From CALLCD01 sp039196965 (GTDB lineage Bacteria > Pseudomonadota > Alphaproteobacteria > Caulobacterales > Hyphomonadaceae): DNA of 64,000 nucleotides. The stretch spans positions 62,001-126,000 of the forward strand of contig JBCCUK010000004.1 in NCBI GenBank assembly GCA_039196965.1, read 5' to 3'. Positions 33,690 to 43,332 of the stretch are shown here, piece after piece (the stretch's first letter is position 1; each line of letters begins with the position of its first letter). The notes under the pieces were generated by a model that did no database searches, was not told the origin of the DNA, and saw only the letters and a program-made list of their open reading frames with translations. The translations under genes were made by a program, and so were the position numbers.

Positions 33690-33819
33690 GTTGAGCGTAT
33701 CAATGCAATTGATTCTCAACCGATTGTTGACCCATGCGTCAGGCAATCCAGTGTTTTCAAGGCTTGGCAGGGGGCCAGGGCTTTTAATTGGACAAAGAGG
33801 GCTCACGGAGCGACGAGAT

Positions 33820-36800
33820 ATGGATATTCAACGGCAATTCACGAAGGTGGGACAGTCCGCCTATGCAGACATCACATTTCGCAAAACAAAGAGCGAGATT
33901 CGCAACCCCGATGGCTCGATCGTTTTCCGGCTCGAGGGCATTCAGGTGCCCGACGATTGGAGCCAGGTTGCGAGCGATATCATCGCTCAAAAATACTTCC
34001 GGAAGGCTGGTGTTCCCGCACGCCTGAAGAAAGTCGAAGAAAACTCTGTTCCATCCTGGCTCTGGCGATCCGTCGCCGACGAGAAGGCACTGGCCGAACT
34101 CCCGGAAGAGGAGCGCTACGGTCCGGAACGCGATTCGCGTCAGGTCTTTGATCGCCTCGCGGGGACCTGGACCTACTGGGGTTGGAAGGGCGGCTACTTC
34201 AATTCCGAAGAAGATGCCCTCGCCTTCCGCGATGAGCTTGCTTTCATGCTCGCCACCCAGCGCGTCGCGCCGAACTCACCGCAATGGTTCAACACCGGCC
34301 TTCACTGGGCCTACGGTATCGATGGGCCAGGCCAGGGCCACTACTATGTGAATCCTGAGACCCGCAAACTCACCAAATCGAAATCTGCCTATGAACACCC
34401 GCAGCCTCATGCCTGCTTCATCCAGAGCGTCGGCGATGACCTCGTGAACGAAGGCGGCATTATGGACCTCTGGGTCCGCGAAGCACGCCTTTTTAAGTAC
34501 GGCTCCGGCACAGGCTCGAACTTCTCCCACATCCGCGGCGAGGGTGAGAAGCTTTCAGGTGGCGGCACGTCCTCCGGCCTGATGAGCTTCCTGCGCATTG
34601 GTGACCGTGCCGCGGGCGCAATCAAATCCGGCGGCACAACGCGCCGCGCCGCCAAGATGGTGGTTGTCGATGTCGACCACCCGGATATCGAAACCTATAT
34701 CGACTGGAAGGTGAAAGAGGAGCAAAAGGTCGCAGCGCTCGTCACCGGATCAAAAATCGTCCGGAAGCATCTCACCGCCATCATGGACGCCTGCGTTGAT
34801 GCAGATGTCGAAGGTGACGATGCCTATGATCCCAAAGCAAATAGCGCACTGAAAAAAGCTGTCCGTGCGGCCAAGCGCGAACTCGTCCCGGAGAATTATG
34901 TCTACCGCGTGATCCAGTTCGCCAAACAGGGCTACACCAATATTGAGTTCTCGACCTACGACACCGATTGGGACTCCGAAGCATACAACACAGTGGCAGG
35001 GCAGAACTCCAACAATTCGGTGTCCATTACCGATGACTTCCTGCGCTCGGTGGAAACCGGCGGCACGTGGAACCTGACCTCCCGCACCACCGGCGAGACG
35101 ATGAAGACCGTCGACTCCCGCGAGCTTTGGGAAAAGATTGGCACCGCCGCTTGGGCCTCTGCCGATCCGGGCCTCCACTTTAACACGACCATGAATGACT
35201 GGCATACCTGCCCGTCAGCCGGGCGCATTCGCGCATCTAATCCGTGCTCAGAGTATATGTTCCTAGACGATACGGCCTGCAATCTCGCCTCCTTGAACCT
35301 AATCAAGTTCAAAGGTGAGGACGGCCGGGTCGACATCGATGCTTTCGAACATTCCGTTCGTCTTTGGACAATAGTGCTCGAAATCTCTGTCGCCATGGCG
35401 CAGTTCCCATCGAAGCAGATTGCGAAACTCTCTTATGAGTACCGTACGCTCGGCCTTGGCTATGCTAATATTGGCGGCTTATTGATGACAGCGGGCATTC
35501 CCTATGACTCCGAAGAAGGCCGGGCGATTTGCGGCGCACTCACCGCCATCATGACAGGCGTATCCTATGCGACGAGCGCCGAGATGGCCTCCGAGCTTGG
35601 CCCCTTCCCGGGCTACAAAGCCAACGCTAAAAATATGCTCCGCGTCATGCGCAACCACCGCAATGCCGCCCTTGGCCATGCGGACGGATACGATAACCTT
35701 AGCGTGAATCCCGTTCCGCTGGATGGTGAAAACTGTCCTGATAAACGGCTCGTTAAGCGGGCCGGCAAAGCCTGGAACAAAGCCATCAAGCTTGGCGAGG
35801 CCCACGGGTACCGCAATGCGCAGGCCACGGTGATCGCGCCGACTGGTACAATCGGCCTCGTCATGGATTGCGACACAACAGGTATTGAGCCGGACTTTGC
35901 CCTCGTGAAATTCAAGAAACTCGCCGGCGGTGGATACTTTAAAATCATCAACCGCGCTGTGCCAGAAGCCCTGAAAGTGCTAGGTTACCGCCCATCGGAC
36001 ATTGGCGAGATTGAAGCCTATGCTGTGGGCCACGGCTCCCTCGCCCAGGCACCTGGCGTCAACCACGCGACCCTTCGCGCCAAGGGTTTCACCGATGAAG
36101 CGATAGAGAAGCTCGAAGCCGGTCTTGCTTCGGCCTTCGATATCAAATTCGCTTTCAACCGCTGGACCCTCGGCGACGATGTCTGCAAGGAGCTCGGCTT
36201 CACCGAGGAACAGTTGAACGATCCGACATTCGAAATGCTCATCGAGCTTGGCTTCACTCGTGAAGAGATCGACATGGCGAATGAGCATGCCTGCGGGACA
36301 ATGACGCTCGAAGGCGCGCCGCACCTGAAGGAAGAGCACTATCCGGTATTCGATTGCGCCAATCCTTGCGGCATGAAGGGCAAGCGTTTCCTCTCCGCGG
36401 AGAGCCACATCCGTATGATGGCCGCGGCTCAGCCCTTCATCTCTGGTGCAATCTCCAAGACCATCAATATGCCAAACTCGGCAACCGTGGAGGATTGCAA
36501 GAACGCCTACATGCTTTCCTGGAAGCTCGCGCTAAAGGCCAATGCGCTTTATCGCGATGGCTCCAAACTCTCGCAGCCTCTGAATGCTCAACTCCTGTCG
36601 GATAATGACAATGATGAGGACGAGGCCGAGGATGCCCTGGAAACGCTAATCGCCGCGCCAAAAGCCGTTCAGGCTCAGGCAGTCGCTGAGAAAATCGTGG
36701 AGCGGATCATTGAGAAGGAAGTCCGCTCCCGCGAAATGCTGCCGGACCGCCGCAAGGGTTATACTCAGAAAGCCCGCGTCGGTGGTCACAAGGTCTATCT

Positions 36801-37518
36801 CACGACCGGAGAGTATGAAGACGGCCGCCTCGGCGAGATCTTCATCGACATGCATAAGGAAGGTGCAGCCTTCCGTGCCATGATGAATAATTTCGCCATA
36901 GGTATCTCCCTCGGCTTGCAGTATGGTGTACCCCTTGAAGAGTATGTCGACGCCTTCACCTTTACCCGGTTCGAACCGGCTGGCCTTGTGCAAGGCAACG
37001 AGACCATTAAGAATGCCACTTCCATTCTTGATTACATCTTCCGTGAACTCGCCGTCTCCTATCTCGGTCGGAACGATCTCGCCCACGTCCAGCCAACAGA
37101 GCCGGGGGCCACGACCCTTGGCGAAGGGGAAGATGCCGAGAAGCCCTTCTCAACATCACCAGTGTCGGCTGGTCTCGTGCGGTCGCAAACACCACAGCGC
37201 TTTCAGGTGGTCGGCGGGTCGAGCGCGTCAGGAGGCGCTTCAGCATCAGTATCATCGAGCCAGCGAACGCCTGCTTCGATCGCTATGAACGGCTCCGCCG
37301 CGCTGAAACTTGCGCCCGTTGAGGATTTGCAAACGGTGGAAACACCGGAGCCTGAAATCGCCGTCGAGCCGGAGTCGCGGGAGGACGAGCTACGCATCAT
37401 CGCCCGGGCTCAAGGTTATGAAGGCGAGAATTGCAGCGAATGCGGCAATTTCACTATGGTTCGTAATGGAACCTGTCTTAAATGTGTTACATGCGGCTCT
37501 ACAAGCGGATGTTCATAG
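33820..37518 (+). CDS. nrdJ: Class II (B12-dependent) ribonucleotide reductase
   Basis: A 1232-residue adenosylcobalamin-dependent ribonucleoside reductase, making deoxyribonucleotides with or without oxygen. The ATG at 33820 is chosen because CGGAG lies 9 bases ahead and family members begin with this (M)DIQRQFTKVGQ block; an upstream start at 33691 would run into the NrdR box. The N-terminal family block is FDRLAGTWTYWGWKGGYF. The active-site loop RASNPCSEYMF carries the N-x-C-x-E radical cysteine motif, and APTGTIGLVMDCDTTGIEPD is the phosphate-binding region. The last 30 residues hold two CxxC pairs and a final Cys (CSECG, CLKCVTCG) used for thiol transfer. A terminator follows. Confidence 0.96.
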   Translation: MDIQRQFTKVGQSAYADITFRKTKSEIRNPDGSIVFRLEGIQVPDDWSQVASDIIAQKYFRKAGVPARLKKVEENSVPSWLWRSVADEKALAELPEEERYGPERDSRQVFDRLAGTWTYWGWKGGYFNSEEDALAFRDELAFMLATQRVAPNSPQWFNTGLHWAYGIDGPGQGHYYVNPETRKLTKSKSAYEHPQPHACFIQSVGDDLVNEGGIMDLWVREARLFKYGSGTGSNFSHIRGEGEKLSGGGTSSGLMSFLRIGDRAAGAIKSGGTTRRAAKMVVVDVDHPDIETYIDWKVKEEQKVAALVTGSKIVRKHLTAIMDACVDADVEGDDAYDPKANSALKKAVRAAKRELVPENYVYRVIQFAKQGYTNIEFSTYDTDWDSEAYNTVAGQNSNNSVSITDDFLRSVETGGTWNLTSRTTGETMKTVDSRELWEKIGTAAWASADPGLHFNTTMNDWHTCPSAGRIRASNPCSEYMFLDDTACNLASLNLIKFKGEDGRVDIDAFEHSVRLWTIVLEISVAMAQFPSKQIAKLSYEYRTLGLGYANIGGLLMTAGIPYDSEEGRAICGALTAIMTGVSYATSAEMASELGPFPGYKANAKNMLRVMRNHRNAALGHADGYDNLSVNPVPLDGENCPDKRLVKRAGKAWNKAIKLGEAHGYRNAQATVIAPTGTIGLVMDCDTTGIEPDFALVKFKKLAGGGYFKIINRAVPEALKVLGYRPSDIGEIEAYAVGHGSLAQAPGVNHATLRAKGFTDEAIEKLEAGLASAFDIKFAFNRWTLGDDVCKELGFTEEQLNDPTFEMLIELGFTREEIDMANEHACGTMTLEGAPHLKEEHYPVFDCANPCGMKGKRFLSAESHIRMMAAAQPFISGAISKTINMPNSATVEDCKNAYMLSWKLALKANALYRDGSKLSQPLNAQLLSDNDNDEDEAEDALETLIAAPKAVQAQAVAEKIVERIIEKEVRSREMLPDRRKGYTQKARVGGHKVYLTTGEYEDGRLGEIFIDMHKEGAAFRAMMNNFAIGISLGLQYGVPLEEYVDAFTFTRFEPAGLVQGNETIKNATSILDYIFRELAVSYLGRNDLAHVQPTEPGATTLGEGEDAEKPFSTSPVSAGLVRSQTPQRFQVVGGSSASGGASASVSSSQRTPASIAMNGSAALKLAPVEDLQTVETPEPEIAVEPESREDELRIIARAQGYEGENCSECGNFTMVRNGTCLKCVTCGSTSGCS

Positions 37519-37560
37519 CGAGTCGCTAGAACACTCTAAATATTTAGAGGTTCAAAGAAC

Positions 37561-37595
37561 AAAGGCACCGGGGATGAAGGGCTCCGGTGCCTTTT
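37561..37595 (+). terminator. Rho-independent terminator after nrdJ
   Basis: Perfect arms GGCACCGG (37564-37571) and CCGGTGCC (37584-37591) with a 12-base loop, flanked by AAA and TTTT, so it can act in both directions. Confidence 0.85.
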
Positions 37596-37799
37596 ACTTA
37601 TTCTATTATACTTTGAGCTTCATGAAAGGCGTCTGGGATAACTCCGAGAACGCAAAAATCCTCACCAGTACTTTCATTCTACACAGAAAAAATGCACGTC
37701 TGAGCAGAGGTCCGGGCCGATCAATCACGACCGCCTCATCTTTTTTCTTTGACAAGTGTACACTGTATGTGCAGCCTTGACTAAAAACACTGGATAAAG

Positions 37800-38729
37800 A
37801 TGACGGAGCCCACATCCACAACCGAAAAGGCCACCAGTCGTTCTAGCGAAAACATACTCTATCTCGATAATATTGGTTTGATTGTTCTCGATCTTGATAA
37901 AACCAGAAATATATATGAGCGCTTGGGTTTTAATCTCGCTGCGCGCGGCACTCACTACCTCGAGGGGAAAGATGGCGAATTCTATCGTTGGGGAACTGCC
38001 AATCATTGTGTGAATTTCAGAGATGGCGGACTTTTGGAGTTTATCGGGCATTATTATCCCGATTATCCCGCCGGTCTTTATTCGCGGCAACTCGAAGTCT
38101 ACGGAAATCACTGGGGCAAGATTACGCTTCACACTGCGTCGGTCGACAGGGAAGTGGAACGTATACGTGCTGATGGCCTGATGGTTTCTGATCCAAGCAC
38201 GCTTTATCGGTACACAGATGGCGAAGACTTCGATCCCGACCCTACCCGCTCCAAAAGAACGCGTTTAATTGGGTACCCGACCTCTTTCGAAGACCCTTTC
38301 ATGCTGACAGGTGGAGAGCACAAGCTGGGGCAATGGCCGATCCCCGAGGAGCACTTCGACCATGCCAATGGCACGGACCGCATGGTCTATGCGCTGATCG
38401 GCACAACGGATCTCGACCGCACCTGCGCGCGATATGAGACTGCGACGGGAATAGAAAGTAAGCCTTTCGAACTCGGACGGCGCATCGACCTAGGTCAGGA
38501 TACATTCCTCTACCTTGTCTTACGAGATAAGCTGCCATCCCCTCTTCAGGATCAGTTCGGTGACCGGACAACGCTGACGCTCGGAGCAGGTTTTGAAGTC
38601 AAGAACATTGCCGTAACCAAATCGGTTCTGGAATCGACGGACATCCAAGCGATCGAGGATGACCTCGGCCTTACTGTTTACGAACCGGTGAAGGGCAGCG
38701 GAACAATCATATTTCTGAATGGCGCATAG
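37800..38729 (+). CDS. Two-domain VOC-family protein
   Basis: A 309-residue protein with two VOC-type halves. The first starts LDNIGLIVLDLDKTRNIYERLGF and contains ANHCVNFRDGGLLEFIGHY. The second starts near RMVYALIGTTDLDRTCARYETATG. The layout resembles the Glyoxalase_3-type proteins with an N-terminal His and Glu metal site; the second half looks degenerate. The substrate is unknown. It is the first gene of a plus-strand group with a penicillin-acylase-family enzyme (44 bases downstream), so it may act on that enzyme's product. A serine/threonine-rich leader of about 20 residues precedes the fold. Confidence 0.75.
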   Translation: MTEPTSTTEKATSRSSENILYLDNIGLIVLDLDKTRNIYERLGFNLAARGTHYLEGKDGEFYRWGTANHCVNFRDGGLLEFIGHYYPDYPAGLYSRQLEVYGNHWGKITLHTASVDREVERIRADGLMVSDPSTLYRYTDGEDFDPDPTRSKRTRLIGYPTSFEDPFMLTGGEHKLGQWPIPEEHFDHANGTDRMVYALIGTTDLDRTCARYETATGIESKPFELGRRIDLGQDTFLYLVLRDKLPSPLQDQFGDRTTLTLGAGFEVKNIAVTKSVLESTDIQAIEDDLGLTVYEPVKGSGTIIFLNGA

Positions 38730-38773
38730 GTACGCGTTATGAACTGGTTGCCAATAAGAAAGACAAGCCCAGT

Positions 38774-41251
38774 ATGACAGGCGTTTCCAATATACTCAAA
38801 TACGTCGCGATCGGATTGGCCGGGTCGATAGGGCTTATCGCTTTAGCGTTTTTTCTGTGGTTGCGATCCACCCTGCCCGACTATGAAAAAACGCTGACAA
38901 ATGCAGACTTGGAAGGTCCCGTTACTATTGTCCGGAATGAGTTCGGCATTCCCCATATTGAAGCGGGCTCCTTCAATGATGCAGCTTTCGCTATTGGGTA
39001 TGTGCAGGCGCAGGATCGGCTATGGCAAATGGAAGCCATGCGGCGGGCTGTGCTTGGCCGCGCGGCCGAAATCCTCGGGGAGATGCTGCTTCCACTCGAT
39101 ATTCGCTACCGACTGCGATTCAATACGAGCTTCGTCCGTGAGCGATCTTTTGAACGGCTCGATCCGGAAATGCGTCAGACGTTTGAGGCGTTCGCTGCCG
39201 GCGTGAACTTTGCGATTGAAAACGGAGAAGGGAAAAGATCGCCTGAGTGGCGATTACTCGGATTTGAGCCGGAGCCCTGGACCGGTGCCGATATCAACAA
39301 CATGATGACGGCTTCACTTGATCTCTCTACTGGTGGCGCGACTGAAATTCGACGCGCCAATCACCAGCTTGTCTTGGATGAGGAAGACCTGACCCTTGCC
39401 TACGCGCCCTTACAAGGTTGCTTCCCGACGACCTATGAAGACGTTGAGATATCCGATTGGGCAGGCGAGCGAATTGTTGATCAGTGTGCGCAACAGACGA
39501 CGGCCGCATCAGCTTTTGGCGATCCGGCCCTGGAAGGATACGGAACCAATCTTTTCGTTGTCGGTCCGGAGAGGTCGACAACAGGATCGCCCATTCTGGC
39601 GGTCGACCCACACCTTCCCGCACAATCGCCCGGCCTGATTTATCCCGTATCCATAAGTCTTCCGGACAAGATCATTGCGGGAGGTGCCTGGATCGGATCA
39701 CCAGCCGTCGCCTTTGGTCACAATAGCCGTATCGCCTGGGGCATGACCCACCTCTATGCCGATACGACTGACTTTATCGTTGAAAAAATAAACCCGGAAA
39801 ACCCGGACGAATATATGACGCTGGATGGGCCTAAGCCATTTGGCAGGCGAGAAGAAGTCTTCAAAGTGCGCGGTGGAGATCCCGTCACTATCGATGTGCG
39901 AACGACGGAAAACGGGATCATTGTCAGCGATATCCCAACGAGTCTCGAAGAAGTCTCAGACCGCGAAGGCGACTTTCTTGCATCGGAGTTTGCAGCTGTC
40001 AGGGAGGTCTTTGGCCCTGGCCACGTTGTCGCCATGAAGCAAACGGTGATGGAGAATGGAAGTCTTTCCATCCAATCGACTATAAAGGCGAGCAGAGCCC
40101 GGAACTGGGCCGAATTTCGCGACGCGCTGAGAGAATACGAGGCGACGAATAACCTTGTCTATGCAGATGTGGATGGAAATATCGGCCTGCAAATGTCGGC
40201 GAAGATTCCCTTGCGGCGGCAGATAAATGGCTGGAACGGACAGCGCTTCGCCCGAGGCTGGCTCGGTGAAGGCAAATGGGACACCTTTGTCCCCTTCGAT
40301 GAGCTCGCCTTTGTGCTCAACCCGCCAAAAGGCTGGATCGCCGACTCCAATAGCCGGGCGGTTTCGGATGCTTTCGACCACCGCGTGGCAGATATATATT
40401 CGCCGCCCTGGCGCGTCTCCAGATCCACACAATTGCTCGGCAACAAAGCCAGGCATGATTTGGACAGCATAAAGTCCATCCAGCTCGATATATATTCCAC
40501 AAAAGCCGAGTGGCTGCTGGAAACGCTTGGTCAGTTTGAGATGACAAGCGCGCGCGGAAGAGGTGCCTTTGATCTATTGCGCGCCTGGGACAGGAAAATG
40601 GACAAGGATCGTCCAGAACCACTGCTATATGCCGCATTCGAACTGGCGCTTCAGCAGAGGTTGATCAACGATCGCGCGCCTGTTTTGGCGGGCACGAGCG
40701 GTCAGGTGATCCGGCTTCAACATATTCTGGAACGCGATCTTGAGTGGTGCGACCATCTAGAAACCGATCGTATAGAAACGTGTGAGATGGCTGTAAATGA
40801 AGCGCTGGAAGCCGCTATAGACCGCCTGTCAGCCGAGCATGGCGAAGACATATCAAAATGGCGCTGGGGCGATGCTCATATTGCAGAATTCGATGCGTTA
40901 TATTCCTGGAGTGCCATCCCAATTCTTAAGGATTTAACCCAGATCAAGGCCGAGATTGGCGGGTCAGAAGCAACACTCAACGTGGCCGCCATGTCCCGTC
41001 CCGAATCTGCGAAAAAAGGCCTGCTAGGGACGCTGCGATTTAATAGCCAGCATGTAGCGACATTCAGATCGATCATAGATCTTTCGAATCTTGCCAATTC
41101 TCAATACGCATCAGCTCCCGGAATGTCCGCGAACGCATATTCGCCACATTGGAATGACATGGCAGCCCCTTGGGCAAAAGGCGAGTATTTCCATTTGCAT
41201 GGGAGGTCTTCGGAACATCACAAATCCACGACCATATCACCCATCAAATGA
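38774..41251 (+). CDS. Penicillin-acylase-family Ntn hydrolase with Thr nucleophile
   Basis: An 825-residue member of the penicillin amidase (S45) family. An N-terminal hydrophobic helix (about residues 9-31) exports or anchors it. The alpha-chain start GPVTIVRNEFGIPHIEA and YVQAQDRLWQMEAMRR are standard. The chain junction, normally G-S-N-x-W, reads Y-G-T-N-L-F with Thr258 in the place of the nucleophilic serine, just before the beta-chain block GSPILAVDPHLPA. Later LVYADVDGNIGLQMSAKIPLR matches the conserved beta-chain Asn region. Thr is a known nucleophile in other Ntn hydrolases, so activity is possible. Family substrates include beta-lactams, acyl-homoserine lactones and N-acyl amino acids. 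Confidence 0.85.
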   Translation: MTGVSNILKYVAIGLAGSIGLIALAFFLWLRSTLPDYEKTLTNADLEGPVTIVRNEFGIPHIEAGSFNDAAFAIGYVQAQDRLWQMEAMRRAVLGRAAEILGEMLLPLDIRYRLRFNTSFVRERSFERLDPEMRQTFEAFAAGVNFAIENGEGKRSPEWRLLGFEPEPWTGADINNMMTASLDLSTGGATEIRRANHQLVLDEEDLTLAYAPLQGCFPTTYEDVEISDWAGERIVDQCAQQTTAASAFGDPALEGYGTNLFVVGPERSTTGSPILAVDPHLPAQSPGLIYPVSISLPDKIIAGGAWIGSPAVAFGHNSRIAWGMTHLYADTTDFIVEKINPENPDEYMTLDGPKPFGRREEVFKVRGGDPVTIDVRTTENGIIVSDIPTSLEEVSDREGDFLASEFAAVREVFGPGHVVAMKQTVMENGSLSIQSTIKASRARNWAEFRDALREYEATNNLVYADVDGNIGLQMSAKIPLRRQINGWNGQRFARGWLGEGKWDTFVPFDELAFVLNPPKGWIADSNSRAVSDAFDHRVADIYSPPWRVSRSTQLLGNKARHDLDSIKSIQLDIYSTKAEWLLETLGQFEMTSARGRGAFDLLRAWDRKMDKDRPEPLLYAAFELALQQRLINDRAPVLAGTSGQVIRLQHILERDLEWCDHLETDRIETCEMAVNEALEAAIDRLSAEHGEDISKWRWGDAHIAEFDALYSWSAIPILKDLTQIKAEIGGSEATLNVAAMSRPESAKKGLLGTLRFNSQHVATFRSIIDLSNLANSQYASAPGMSANAYSPHWNDMAAPWAKGEYFHLHGRSSEHHKSTTISPIK

Positions 41252-41368
41252 CGTGGGAAAATTCCTCGGCCTGGTAAACGTATTGCTGAAACTTCTTTCT
41301 CTGTAAGTCATCAATGCGTAAAGAAATACTGTCAGCAACATGATCATAATGGTGGTCTAAGAATCCGA

Positions 41369-42043
41369 ATGAGAAATACTTTGCCAGCCGATGCGACAGA
41401 GAAACGTGCACTTAGCTCCAAGCTGATTCTGGATGAAGCCCTGGAATTGGTCAAAAGCGAGGGAATCGACTTTTCCATGCGCGATCTCGCTAGTCGACTC
41501 GGCGTCTGGCCCATGGCAATTTATCGGTACTATTCCAATCGAGATGCACTCATATCCGCGATTATAGATACAGTTCTGGCAAGCGCTCTTAACCAGGAAT
41601 TATTGGACGAACTACTTGACGATTCACTCGATTGGCAGGTGCGGGTCGAAACATATTGTCTCAACCTGTACGATATATTGATTTTATATCCCGGCGTTGC
41701 CCGAAACATTCTTCACGGAGCGCTTGATACGCCCAATGGCTTGAGACTCATTGAGTCAACCGCCGCCATATTCATGAAATTTGGGTTTAGCCAGGAAAAG
41801 GCCGCGATCGCCTTTCAGAGTCTTGGTTTTTTCGTTACGGAAATGGCGATGCTGCATTTTGCCAGGCAGGCCGGGCAAAGTGATGCAGAGGGCCTTTTGG
41901 CAAAGGCACAGGCGTCCAGGGACAAGACACCAGCCGCTTATGAATATCTCAAGATCATGACAGCTATCGATTTGAAAGACAGGCTGAAGGCCAGTCTGGG
42001 ATTACTCATTCGCGGCATAGAGGTTGATTTCGTAGACACCTAG
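41369..42043 (+). CDS. TetR/AcrR-family regulator
   Basis: A 224-residue TetR-type regulator. The N-terminal helix-turn-helix is SSKLILDEALELVKSEGIDFSMRDLASRLGVWPMAIYRYYSNRDALISAII, a clear family match. The C-terminal ligand domain is helical and unassigned. It lies 117 bases after the acylase gene and 70 bases before the interrupted hydrolase gene on the same strand, so it is the likely local regulator of this uptake and degradation cluster. Its ligand and binding site were not identified. Confidence 0.88.
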   Translation: MRNTLPADATEKRALSSKLILDEALELVKSEGIDFSMRDLASRLGVWPMAIYRYYSNRDALISAIIDTVLASALNQELLDELLDDSLDWQVRVETYCLNLYDILILYPGVARNILHGALDTPNGLRLIESTAAIFMKFGFSQEKAAIAFQSLGFFVTEMAMLHFARQAGQSDAEGLLAKAQASRDKTPAAYEYLKIMTAIDLKDRLKASLGLLIRGIEVDFVDT

Positions 42044-42113
42044 GTGCAGCTCGGACTTGACCATATTCCCGCACCTATACGCTGCACACAAGTGATATCG
42101 ATGGGCTTCTATA

Positions 42114-43037
42114 ATGGCAATTACTCGCTCTTTTGACGGGTTAAAAATATTCTACGAAACCGCGTGAGAGGGTCCACCGCTTCTTATAATAAATGGTTTT
42201 GGTCCGCCCTGTGAGTGGATGGCAGAGATGTACGGCAAACATTTCGAAGACCGCTTCGAATATGCAGTGTCCGATCTCGGGGGTGTCGGACAATCAGCCG
42301 CTCCAAGTGATTTTGATTCTCTGGATCTCTCCGACTTTGCCAAAGATCATCTCGCAGTCCTTGATACTCTCGGTTGGGACAAAGCTTATGTTTATGGTGG
42401 ATCTATGGGGGCATCGATTGCGACCCAATTGGCTCTTATCGCGCCTGAGCGAATAAAGCGCCCTGCCCTTGGAAGCTTTGACTGCGGCGACCCGAATATC
42501 TATTGTGGCGAGTTTGGGCATGTTCTGGAAACACGTGTCCGCTATGGAAAGTCCATTCTTGCACAGAAGACGGATCCGGAAGGATCAGCGTGCGTTATAC
42601 TGGATGTCTATTACGGTGACCCGGAATATAATGGGATTATGGGCTTACGTGATTTTATCATCGACATGCTCAAAACCCATCCCATGGAGACCAATTTCCC
42701 GCCCTTGCAAAGCCTCGCCGGTTTACCTGAAGATCTCAGCCCCATGATTGCGGCACTTCCGGAAACGGCAGATCCTGTTCCCGGTAAGGACAAGCCAAGA
42801 CGCGACTTCGTAACCGGTGATCTCTGGGAACAGGTGGATCAATTGCGCGTCCCCACTCTCCTCGTGCACGGCATGGATGATCCGATTGTGCCATACCAGA
42901 GTTCGGTGTTCGCAGCATCGAAAGTCCCAAATGCGGAGCTGAGACTATACAATGATATGTATCACAGTATTTCGGGATCGCCTCAGATCCTAAAAGACAT
43001 CGGAAACTGGTTCCTGCTGGAAAAGGCAGTTGGCTGA
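42114..43037 (+). pseudogene. Alpha/beta hydrolase gene with one in-frame TGA
   Basis: The frame opens at ATG 42114 with MAITRSFDGLKIFYETA, meets TGA at 42165-42167 (codon 18) and continues without a shift as EGPPLLIINGFGPPCEWMAE. Both sides together give a normal alpha/beta hydrolase start: first strands and oxyanion-hole region LLIINGFG. Downstream all triad elements are intact: nucleophile GGSMGAS, acid MDDPIVPY and His in MYHSIS. Homologues usually have Gly where the stop lies (GEGPPLL), so one GGA to TGA change explains it. Translation from the internal ATG at 42219 would yield a 272-residue protein lacking the oxyanion strand, so probably inactive. Sequencing error is the alternative. 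Confidence 0.8.
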
Positions 43038-43332
43038 CGGTAGAATCACACCCGCTTGCCTTACATCAACAAGCCTCAATGCTAGCGAGATGCGGCATAC
43101 TAGGGCACGAAATCTAATCTTCTGTGGTGAGCGTATATAACAGTGTTGTGAAGTCTCCTAGGGATAGTCACGTAACGAAAATCACTTTGACGAATGATTG
43201 TTTTTGTTTTGATGCGCTTTTTTCGTAATCCCGCTTCTGTTTTCAGCTAATGCCCTTTCTAAAGACACTTGTGCGCGAAATTCTTCCCGGCTAAAGCCCG
43301 CAAATGAAAATCAGTTTCAAGAGGGATTAGCC

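Noticed and set aside
33691..33819. N-terminal extension of nrdJ from an upstream start
   Set aside because: It begins at the end of the second NrdR box, has no ribosome site and no family similarity; ATG 33820 has CGGAG ahead and the expected first residues.
33411..33819. B12 riboswitch before nrdJ
   Set aside because: No B12-box-like sequence was seen; the NrdR boxes explain the regulatory region.
42165..42167. TGA in the hydrolase gene read as selenocysteine
   Set aside because: The site is not catalytic in this family, homologues carry Gly there and no SECIS-like hairpin was evident.
43038..43332. Fur box before the siderophore-type receptor
   Set aside because: No stretch resembling the 19-base Fur palindrome was found.
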